Source: Acidobacteriota bacterium (GTDB lineage Bacteria > Acidobacteriota > Terriglobia > Bryobacterales > Bryobacteraceae). From it: a stretch of 64,000 bases of DNA. Below the pieces are notes generated by a model. That model did not search any database and was not told the origin of the DNA. It saw only the letters and a list, made by a program, of their open reading frames with translations. Positions 34,392-40,876 of the stretch are shown here, piece after piece. The DNA is taken from assembly GCA_947470805.1 (NCBI GenBank), contig CANIVU010000019.1, positions 1 to 64,000 of the forward strand, given 5' to 3'. Each line of letters begins with the position of its first letter. Position 1 is the first letter of the stretch. A program made the position numbers and the translations under genes.

Positions 34392-36029
34392 ATGGCCACC
34401 GAACGCGCCAATCTGATTGACCCGCAGGTGGAAATCACCAACGCCAAGGCGCTTGCCGCGCGGTACCGGGCCGGGTATCTGGATCTGAAAGAAGGCAAGG
34501 TCGACCTGGAACTGCTGCGACTCGTTCCGGTGGACATGATGTTCCGCTACAACTTCGTCCCGGTGGCGCTGGAGAAGACGCCGGGCGGGAGCGAGATTCT
34601 GGACATCGCCGTGGCCGATCCGCGGAACCTGCAGTTGATCGATGAACTCTCTGTTCTGCTGAAGAAGCGGCTGCGAGTGAAGGTCGCCGCACTGCACCAG
34701 ATCAACGAACTGCTGAAGAAGACCGAGCAGTCGCAGCGGGTGCTCGAAGAAGTCACGGAAGGCTTTGCGTTGGACGTCGTTGGCGGCGACGATGAGAACC
34801 CGGACGAGACGCTTTCGATCGACCGCATTTCGGCCGATCAGGACGAGATTGCGCCGGTCATCAAGCTGGTGGACACGACGATTTTTAACGCCCTCGAGCG
34901 GAGAGCGTCGGACATCCATATCGAGACGCGCGATGGCGAAGTTGTCATCAAGTACCGTATCGACGGCGTGTTGCACTACGCTATGCCGCCGATTGCCAAA
35001 GACTGGCACTCGATGATCATTTCGCGTATCAAGGTCATGAGCGAGCTCGACATCGCCGAGCGGCGCGTACCGCAGGACGGCCGTTTCCGGGTGCGCTACA
35101 AGGGCCGGCTGATCGACTTCCGCGTCTCCATCATGCCCACGGTGCATGGCGAAGATTCGGTGTTGCGCGTGCTGGATAAAGAGTCGATGTCGGAGAAGTT
35201 CGCGAAGCTGACGCTTGACGTGGTTGGCTTCAGCGACCACGACGTTTCGCGATTCCGGCGGTACATCAAAGAGCCGTACGGGATGGTGCTGGTGACGGGG
35301 CCGACGGGGTCGGGCAAGACGACGACGCTGTATGCGGCACTGAGCGAGATCAAGAACGACGAAGACAAGATCGTCACCATTGAAGACCCGGTTGAATATC
35401 AGCTGAAGGGCATTACGCAGATCCCGGTGAACGAGAAAAAGGGGCTGACGTTTGCGCGCGGGTTGCGCTCCATTTTGCGTCACGATCCGGACAAGATTCT
35501 GGTCGGCGAAATCCGCGATCAGGAGACGGCTCAAATCGCGATCAACGCCGCGCTGACAGGCCACTTGGTGTTCACCACCGTCCACGCCAATAACGTATTG
35601 GACGTGATGGGCCGGTTCCTGAACATGGGTGTGGAACCGTACAACTTTGTGGCCGCGATGAACTGCATTCTGGCGCAGCGGCTGGTGCGCGTGATCTGCG
35701 ATCACTGCAAGCGGCCGGTGCATGTGGACGATCAGGAGATTATCGACAGCCGGCTGAATCCGGAGGATTTCCGGGACGTGACGTTCTACGAAGGCGCCGG
35801 GTGTTTTGAGTGCGGCGGGACGGGGTATCATGGCCGGTCGGCGATTCATGAGTTGCTGGATTTGTCGGAGCGGATGCGGGAGCTGATTTTGGAAAAGCGC
35901 CCGGCGTCGGAGATCAAACGGGTGGCTCGCGAAGAGGGCATGACGACGCTGCGCGAGTCGGCCATCGAGCGGGTGCGGGCGGGCATTACGACGCTGCGGG
36001 AAATCAATAAAGTGACGTTCATCGAGTAA
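34392..36029 (+). CDS. pilB: Type IV pilus / type II secretion assembly ATPase (PilB/GspE)
   Basis: A 545-residue cytoplasmic hexameric ATPase that powers pilin or pseudopilin assembly. N-terminal GspE_N-type domain (residues 1-115), then RASDIHIETRDGEVVIKYRI (N2 domain), Walker A GPTGSGKTTTLYAAL near residue 304, Asp box TIEDPVEYQLKGITQ, Walker B KILVGEIRDQETAQIAI, and a His box GHLVFTTVHANN. The zinc-binding Cys pairs CDHCKRPV and CFECGGTGYHGR are intact. The spacing to neighbouring genes (2 and 3 bases) shows one operon. Confidence 0.95.
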   Translation: MATERANLIDPQVEITNAKALAARYRAGYLDLKEGKVDLELLRLVPVDMMFRYNFVPVALEKTPGGSEILDIAVADPRNLQLIDELSVLLKKRLRVKVAALHQINELLKKTEQSQRVLEEVTEGFALDVVGGDDENPDETLSIDRISADQDEIAPVIKLVDTTIFNALERRASDIHIETRDGEVVIKYRIDGVLHYAMPPIAKDWHSMIISRIKVMSELDIAERRVPQDGRFRVRYKGRLIDFRVSIMPTVHGEDSVLRVLDKESMSEKFAKLTLDVVGFSDHDVSRFRRYIKEPYGMVLVTGPTGSGKTTTLYAALSEIKNDEDKIVTIEDPVEYQLKGITQIPVNEKKGLTFARGLRSILRHDPDKILVGEIRDQETAQIAINAALTGHLVFTTVHANNVLDVMGRFLNMGVEPYNFVAAMNCILAQRLVRVICDHCKRPVHVDDQEIIDSRLNPEDFRDVTFYEGAGCFECGGTGYHGRSAIHELLDLSERMRELILEKRPASEIKRVAREEGMTTLRESAIERVRAGITTLREINKVTFIE

Positions 36030-36032
36030 CCC

Positions 36033-36893
36033 ATGTCATTTATCGACAAATTCAATGGCTTGCTGGCGGATCCGCCGCCGGAGTTCGGCTTCGAAGTCAC
36101 GGAGGCAGGCCTTGCTTGGTCGTCGCCGAAGGGCAAGGGCTTCACGGCGTTTGAACCGGGCACGCTGCGGGTATCGCCGAGCGAGGAAAACATTTTGCGG
36201 GCCGAATCGATGGCGCGGGCGGTGCGGGAAGTGACCGGCGACGCGGCAGGGCGGAAGCGGCGGACGGCGGCGGTGATTCTGCCGGATTACGCGGGGCGGA
36301 CGACGGTGTTGGATTTCGACTCGTTCCCGGCCAAGACCGAGGAGCAGGAGACGCTGGTGAAGTTCCGGCTGCGGAAGGCCGTGCCGTTCGATATCGACTC
36401 GGCGTCGGTGAGCTATTTTGCGCAGCCGCGGCATGGGTCGAAGAAGGTCGATGTGATTGCGAGTTCGATGTCGCTGGAGACGTTGGCGCGGTATGAGGCG
36501 CCGTTCCGGGCGGCGGGGCTGCATGTGGGTTTTGTGACGGGTTCAATTCTGGCCGCGTTGAACGCGGTGCCGAATACGGGCTGCCGGGTGGTGGTGAAGT
36601 TGAACGGGCTGGTGCTGGCGCTGGCGGTGACCGATAACGGCGCGCTGCGACTGCTGCGCACGATTGAGCTGCCCGAGGCGACGCCGGACGCGATTGCTGA
36701 ACACCTGATGCCGACGTTGACCTACTTGGAAGACGAGTGGGGGAAGAAGCCGGAGAGCGTGTATGCCGTGGGTTTCGACCCGCAGTGGCTGGAACCGGAG
36801 CTGGGGGCCGAGGCGCTGAACGGGCCGTTCGGCGTAGCGCAGGCGCATAACGCGGGGCTGCTGGGCTGGCTCGCGGCGGGAGGGCGGCTGTGA
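36033..36893 (+). CDS. pilM: PilM-like actin-fold protein of the pilus/secretion inner-membrane complex
   Basis: A 286-residue cytoplasmic protein resembling PilM / the cytoplasmic domain of GspL, which links the ATPase to the PilN-PilO membrane complex. It has the PilM-type start (EFGFEVTEAGLAWSSPKG), AAVILPDYAGRTTVLDFDSFP, and KFRLRKAVPFDIDSASVSYF. It is shorter than typical PilM (about 350 residues) and the phosphate-binding loops of the actin fold are weak, so nucleotide binding is uncertain. Gene order (after pilB, before pilN) supports the assignment. A palindromic element separates it from pilN. Confidence 0.8.
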   Translation: MSFIDKFNGLLADPPPEFGFEVTEAGLAWSSPKGKGFTAFEPGTLRVSPSEENILRAESMARAVREVTGDAAGRKRRTAAVILPDYAGRTTVLDFDSFPAKTEEQETLVKFRLRKAVPFDIDSASVSYFAQPRHGSKKVDVIASSMSLETLARYEAPFRAAGLHVGFVTGSILAALNAVPNTGCRVVVKLNGLVLALAVTDNGALRLLRTIELPEATPDAIAEHLMPTLTYLEDEWGKKPESVYAVGFDPQWLEPELGAEALNGPFGVAQAHNAGLLGWLAAGGRL

Positions 36894-36919
36894 TGGCGGC
36901 TGAGCGTGGCATCAGACAA

Positions 36920-36944
36920 TTCCTTGGTGACAGTCACCTAGGAA
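36920..36944. repeat. 25-bp palindrome, copy 2 of the dispersed palindromic element
   Basis: TTCCTTGGTGAC, a central A at 36932, and GTCACCTAGGAA form 12-base arms with one mismatch. It matches the core of the element at 6331-6369 at 22 of 25 positions. It sits in the 70-base gap between pilM and pilN, inside an otherwise tightly packed operon, so it may attenuate or process the transcript there. Confidence 0.85.
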
Positions 36945-36963
36945 AGATCCGGGGGGTGGGGCG

Positions 36964-37530
36964 GTGAGATATCCGATTAACCTGGCGAGTGAGCCGTTCC
37001 GGCGCGACCGGGCGATGATTGTCGCCTCGTCGGTGCTGGCGGGGTTGCTGGTGTTGACGTTTGGGCTGTTGGTGGCGTTGATCGTCAACGAACGGCACCA
37101 GAAGCGCGATGTGCTGGAGGCGACCGAGCAGGCTGAGGCCCAGGTGGCGAAGTTGGCTACCGAACAGTCCACCATTGAGGCTTCCATGCGGAAGGCCGAG
37201 AACGCCGATGTGCTGGAACGGAGCGTCTTTCTGAACAACCTGATCGTCCGGAAGGGCGTGAGCTGGACGAAGCTGTTTGGGGATCTGGAATCCGTGATGC
37301 CGCATAACGTGCGGCTGGTGGCCATCCGGCCGCAGACGGACCCGAAGAACAATATTCAACTGGAGATGACGGTCGGCGCGCAGACGGTGGAGCCGGTCGT
37401 CGATTTGCTGAAGAAGATGGAAGGCTCCGGAATTTTCAGCGTCCCGAGTGTTGCCAATTGCCTGCCGCCGTCGCAGAGTGAACCGCTGTACCGGTGCCGC
37501 GTGAGTGTGAATTATGCCCAGAAACTTTAA
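36964..37530 (+). CDS. pilN: PilN-like inner-membrane protein
   Basis: A 188-residue bitopic protein. It begins MRYPINLASEPFRRDRA, the PilN motif (INL.P) that binds PilM, followed by one membrane helix (ASSVLAGLLVLTFGLLVALIV), a coiled coil (ATEQAEAQVAKLATEQSTIEA) and a periplasmic ferredoxin-like domain (WTKLFGDLESVMPHNVRLVAI). GTG start at 36964; the 3' end overlaps pilO by 17 bases, consistent with the PilN-PilO heterodimer being made together. A palindrome lies just upstream. Confidence 0.85.
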   Translation: MRYPINLASEPFRRDRAMIVASSVLAGLLVLTFGLLVALIVNERHQKRDVLEATEQAEAQVAKLATEQSTIEASMRKAENADVLERSVFLNNLIVRKGVSWTKLFGDLESVMPHNVRLVAIRPQTDPKNNIQLEMTVGAQTVEPVVDLLKKMEGSGIFSVPSVANCLPPSQSEPLYRCRVSVNYAQKL

Positions 37531-38416
37531 CATTGGCTCGCTGGTGGGCCAGTTGGGCCTGAAGAAAAACGACCCGAGAACGACGGCGCGGATCGGGTTG
37601 GGCGTGCTGCTCCTTTGCAATCTGGTGGCGGGTTGGTTTGTGTACAGCCCCATTGGCGGCTCCGCCGAGGAGATGGAGACTCGGCTGATGGATCTGCGGA
37701 AGCAGGTGTCGACCAAGCAGGCCGTGCTGAAGCGGAGCAAAGAGCTGGCGGCGAAGGTGGACAAGGGCCGAACGCAGGGCGATGAGTTTTTGGGCCGGTA
37801 CTTTTTGAGCCGGCCGACGACCTATTCGACGCTGGTTGGAGAGTTGAACTCGCTGGCCAAGGCGGCCGGTGTACGGCCGAAGGAACAGGCGTTTAACGAG
37901 GAAGAAGTGGAGGGGTCTGACGAGTTGGGCATGGTAAGCATCACGGCCGGCTACGAGGGCAGTTATGCCGACCTGCTGCACTTCCTGCGGGAGCTCGACA
38001 AGGCCAACCGGCTGGTGATTATTGAGAGTCTGGCGGCTTCGCCCCAGCAGGGTACGGGCGTGTTGAACATTTCGCTGCGGTTGAATACGTTTATCCGGGA
38101 GACGCCGGTGGCGGCGCAGTTGGCGGCGTTGACGCAGCCTCGCGAGACTGTCGCGCAGCCCGGTGGGCCTGCCGCTCAGCCCGGCCCCCCTGTGGCGCAG
38201 CCCGCCCCCTCCGCGGCGCAGCCGGTGACCCCGGCGGTGGCGCCGAGTCCGGCAAAGCCGCTGCCCTCGGCACCGGTGGCGCAGCCGCGTGGTGCGGCGA
38301 GTTCGCCTCTGAATCCGATGGCTCCGCCTCCCGGCGCGATTACTCCGCCTCCCGGCATGCCGGTTCCGCCTCCCGGCGCACCCACACCGGCGGCCAAGAG
38401 AGGAAGCGGACGATGA
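37514..38416 (+). CDS. pilO: PilO-like inner-membrane protein with a Pro/Ala/Gln-rich tail
   Basis: A 300-residue protein: one membrane helix (IGLGVLLLCNLVAGWFVY), a coiled coil (METRLMDLRKQVSTKQAVLKR) and a periplasmic ferredoxin-like domain (STLVGELNSLAKAAGVRP, GSYADLLHFLRELDKANRLVII), all as in PilO. From about residue 205 to the end there is an extension of repeated AQP and PPPG units that ordinary PilO lacks. The tail may span the periplasm or bind peptidoglycan or the PilP-like product. It overlaps the next gene by ATGA. Confidence 0.85.
   Translation: MPRNFNIGSLVGQLGLKKNDPRTTARIGLGVLLLCNLVAGWFVYSPIGGSAEEMETRLMDLRKQVSTKQAVLKRSKELAAKVDKGRTQGDEFLGRYFLSRPTTYSTLVGELNSLAKAAGVRPKEQAFNEEEVEGSDELGMVSITAGYEGSYADLLHFLRELDKANRLVIIESLAASPQQGTGVLNISLRLNTFIRETPVAAQLAALTQPRETVAQPGGPAAQPGPPVAQPAPSAAQPVTPAVAPSPAKPLPSAPVAQPRGAASSPLNPMAPPPGAITPPPGMPVPPPGAPTPAAKRGSGR
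38144..38394 (+). repeat. Low-complexity Pro/Ala/Gln-coding repeats in pilO
   Basis: Imperfect short repeats encode GCGCAGCCC-type AQP units followed by three GCCTCCCGGC-type PPPG units (38328-38380). Such repeats change length easily by replication slippage. Confidence 0.7.
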
Positions 38417-39153
38417 AACTAGGCGCTACTCCGAAACAAATCGCAATTCTGGGTGGACTGGTTGTATTGGCCCTGTTCCTGCAGTTCAGCGGCGGCGACG
38501 AAGACCGTCCGAAGTCCGATGCCAAGCGGGGTCCCTCCCCGGTGGCGAAGCCACTGCCGGTATCCGGATCGGCCGGGCCGCGGGCGGTGACGCCGGTGGC
38601 GGCAAAAAACGCCGCGGCGCCGAGGCCGAACAGCCGGAACCGGACAAGCCTGGAGTACAAGCCCGTTTTGCGGCCGCGCCGCGTGGAAGACCGCGTGGAC
38701 CCGACGACGATTGACCCGACACTGCGCACCGATATTCTGGCCAAGCTCTCCACAATTCAGATCCAAGGCGGCTCGCGCCCGCTGTTTGATTTCGGCGCGG
38801 CACCTCCTCCACCAGTGGTGAAGGCGCCCGATCCGGGCAAAATTAAAGTGACCCCGGGCGCGGTGAAGCCGCCGCCAGTGGTGATTTCTCCCGTCAAGCC
38901 GCCGTCGGGTCCCGTGACAGCGGTGAAACCGCAGGCGCCCCCGATTCCATTGAAGTTCTACGGCTTCACATCGGCGCGGGCGGGGCTGAAGCGCGCGTTC
39001 TTCCTGGAGGGCGAAGACGTCTATGTCGCCAACGAAGGCGACATTGTGAAGAAACGCTATAAGGTAGTGCGCGTCAATCTAAATAGCGTTGTGATGGAAG
39101 ACACCGAGTACAAGCAGCAGCAGACACTGCCATTGACCGAACAATCCCAATGA
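38413..39153 (+). CDS. PilP/GspC-like periplasmic linker protein
   Basis: A 246-residue protein with one N-terminal membrane helix (IAILGGLVVLALFLQFSGG), a long disordered Pro/Lys-rich stretch to about residue 175, and a small C-terminal beta domain (PLKFYGFTSARAGLKRAFFL to GDIVKKRYKVVRVNLNSVVMEDTE) that resembles the homology region of PilP and GspC, which contacts the secretin. Its position after pilO fits PilP. No secretin gene follows in the window, so the outer-membrane partner must be elsewhere. The stop overlaps the next start. Confidence 0.72.
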   Translation: MKLGATPKQIAILGGLVVLALFLQFSGGDEDRPKSDAKRGPSPVAKPLPVSGSAGPRAVTPVAAKNAAAPRPNSRNRTSLEYKPVLRPRRVEDRVDPTTIDPTLRTDILAKLSTIQIQGGSRPLFDFGAAPPPPVVKAPDPGKIKVTPGAVKPPPVVISPVKPPSGPVTAVKPQAPPIPLKFYGFTSARAGLKRAFFLEGEDVYVANEGDIVKKRYKVVRVNLNSVVMEDTEYKQQQTLPLTEQSQ

Positions 39154-40490
39154 GAGTAACGCGGCGACAATCCGAACGGGGCTACGCGCTGATCTTCGTC
39201 TTCGCGCTGACGGCGATGATGGCGTTGTCGCTCTATATGGAATTGCCGCGGCTGGCGCTGGAGATGCAGCGGAACCGGGAAGAGCTGCTGATTGAACGCG
39301 GCGAGCAGTATGTGCGCGCGATCAAGGTATTCCAAAAGAAGAACAAGAAGAATCCACAGACGATCGAGGAGTTGGAGAGCTTCAACGGCGTGCGGTTCCT
39401 GCGCAAACGGTATGTGGACCCGATGACGGGCAAGGACGATTGGCGGCTGATCCACACCGATGGAATGAAATTGACCGATTCCCTGGTGGAGAAGCAGGCC
39501 AAGCCCGGCGAGACGCCGGAATCGAAAAGTACGAATTCGTTTGTGAGTGAGGGCGCTTCGTTTGGTTCGACCGGTGACGCGACGCAGGGCCGGGTGGCGC
39601 AGGCGCTGAACCGGCGGGCGAGCGAACAGCCGGGCGCGGCGGGCGCACCGCCTCCTCCAGGGACAGTATCGCCAACGGACCCGAACCCGATCAGCGAGCC
39701 GATGCAACAGCAGCAGATGTTGCAGCAACAGATGCAGCAGCAGATCATTCAGCAGCAACAGCAGAGCATGGTTCCGATCATTGGCCCGAATGGGCAGCCG
39801 ATCCAGCGCGTGCCGGGGCTGCCGGGCCAGTTTGGCACGAGCGGCCAGTATCCGACGCAGGCCGCCAATTCCCAGACGGGCGGGACGGTATCGGGCGGAT
39901 CGTCGTTCGGCAGCGGCTATAGCGGCGGGGTGGGCGGGAGCCCGACGATGGGCCCGCAACCGTCACCACAGCTACAGCAGGGATCTTTCCGGCCTGGGGG
40001 CGGCTCCAATAGTTTTGGGGGCCAGATGACGGGTGGGCCGCCGATTCCCGGGCAGGGCGGTTTTGGCGGCGGGGCGCCGGGCGGCATTGCGGTGAACCCG
40101 GCGACGTCGATGATTCAGCAGATCCTGACACGGCCGAACCCGCAGGGGCTGGCCAATATTCAGGGCGGCATGGGCGGGGCGCAGGCGATGGGTGGCGGGA
40201 TTGCGGGCGTGGCCAGCAAGCACGACGCCGAAGGAATCAAGATCTACAAGGAAAAGACGAATTACAAAGAGTGGGAGTTCGTCTATGACCCTTCGAAGGA
40301 GAAGGGCGCGATGGGCGCGATGGGCCAGATGCCGGGACAGGTGCAGGGTACGGTGGGCGGGCAGATGCCGGGGCAGCCTGGGTTTGGCGGACAGCAGGGT
40401 GGGTTTGGCGGGCAACAGGGCGGATTCGGTGGACAGCCGGGCGGTTTCGGTGGCCAACAAGGCGGTTTTGGCGGGACACCCCGGCGGTAG
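39150..40490 (+). CDS. Pseudopilin-like protein with Gln- and Gly-rich C-terminal half
   Basis: A 446-residue protein whose start resembles type II secretion pseudopilins: a basic leader ending in Gly (RRQSERG), then a hydrophobic helix (YALIFVFALTAMMALSLYM) and RNREELLIERGEQYVRAIKVFQKK. The conserved Glu at mature position 5 is not present (Phe), as is known for GspK/PilX-type minor pseudopilins. After residue 120 the protein is unusual: a poly-Gln tract (QQQQMLQQQMQQQ), long Gly/Pro/Gln stretches and a final run of about six GGFGGQ units. A conserved-looking island KIYKEKTNYKEWEFVYDPS lies between. Likely a pilus-tip or secretion-machine component; the low-complexity region is lineage-specific. 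Confidence 0.7.
   Translation: MRVTRRQSERGYALIFVFALTAMMALSLYMELPRLALEMQRNREELLIERGEQYVRAIKVFQKKNKKNPQTIEELESFNGVRFLRKRYVDPMTGKDDWRLIHTDGMKLTDSLVEKQAKPGETPESKSTNSFVSEGASFGSTGDATQGRVAQALNRRASEQPGAAGAPPPPGTVSPTDPNPISEPMQQQQMLQQQMQQQIIQQQQQSMVPIIGPNGQPIQRVPGLPGQFGTSGQYPTQAANSQTGGTVSGGSSFGSGYSGGVGGSPTMGPQPSPQLQQGSFRPGGGSNSFGGQMTGGPPIPGQGGFGGGAPGGIAVNPATSMIQQILTRPNPQGLANIQGGMGGAQAMGGGIAGVASKHDAEGIKIYKEKTNYKEWEFVYDPSKEKGAMGAMGQMPGQVQGTVGGQMPGQPGFGGQQGGFGGQQGGFGGQPGGFGGQQGGFGGTPRR
40378..40485 (+). repeat. Tandem Gly-Gly-Phe-Gly-Gly-Gln coding repeat
   Basis: About six copies of an 18- to 24-base unit (GGTGGGTTTGGCGG and variants with CAACAG or CAGCCG) encode the Gly/Phe/Gln-rich end of the pseudopilin-like protein. 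Repeat units differ at synonymous positions. Confidence 0.75.
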
Positions 40491-40506
40491 GGGGTAACGG
40501 TCGCAG

Positions 40507-40512
40507 TATACT
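40507..40512 (+). promoter_or_regulatory. Possible -10 element of the Ser/Thr kinase gene
   Basis: TATACT ends 13 bases before the ATG at 40526; the leader would be only about 6 bases and holds no Shine-Dalgarno. No good -35 sequence was seen. Confidence 0.3.
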
Positions 40513-40525
40513 GGCCTGACCCCGT

Positions 40526-40876
40526 ATGGCGATCGATGTGGCAGGGCTATGGGAGCCGGACCCGGCGGGCCGGCGATTCGCGGTGGGCGATCTGGTGGGT
40601 GGACGCTACCGGATTGAACGCTTCATTGGCGCCGGCGGGATGGGCGAGGTGTATGGGGCCAGGGACGAGCGGCTGGACGTCTATGTTGCGCTGAAGACGC
40701 TGCGGGGGGCGTTGGCGCGGGACGAGCAGGCGCTGGACGCGTTTCGGCGGGAGTTGCTGGTGCTGCGGCGGGTGACACACCCGAACGTTTGCCGGGTGTT
40801 TGATTACGGGGTGGAGGGAGAGTCGGCTTACTTCCGATGGAGTGCGTGGAGGGGGAGAGCTTGCGGGAGCGGTTGA
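40526..40876 (+). CDS. Ser/Thr protein kinase, N-terminal fragment before a frameshift
   Basis: Codes for the small lobe of a Hanks-type kinase: GRYRIERFIGAGGMGEVYGARD (Gly loop, residues 35-40), VALKTL with the ATP-binding Lys at 57, the alpha-C helix Glu in FRREL near residue 76, and HPNVCRVFDYGVEGESAYF. After residue 103 the frame becomes nonsense (RWSAWRGRACGSG) and stops at 40876. The natural continuation, MECVEGESLRERL, lies in the next frame from 40837. One base is missing between 40832 and 40837. The full protein would be about 842 residues. If the break is real, no active kinase can be made unless the ribosome slips. Confidence 0.75.
   Translation: MAIDVAGLWEPDPAGRRFAVGDLVGGRYRIERFIGAGGMGEVYGARDERLDVYVALKTLRGALARDEQALDAFRRELLVLRRVTHPNVCRVFDYGVEGESAYFRWSAWRGRACGSG

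Noticed and set aside
36033-36893. Could be GspL of a type II secretion system rather than PilM
   Set aside because: The separate pilN gene with an N-terminal INL motif and the gene order match the PilM-PilN-PilO arrangement; GspL would include its own membrane helix.
40378-40485. CRISPR-like tandem repeat
   Set aside because: Units are in frame, encode Gly/Phe/Gln, have no unique spacers, and no cas gene is near.
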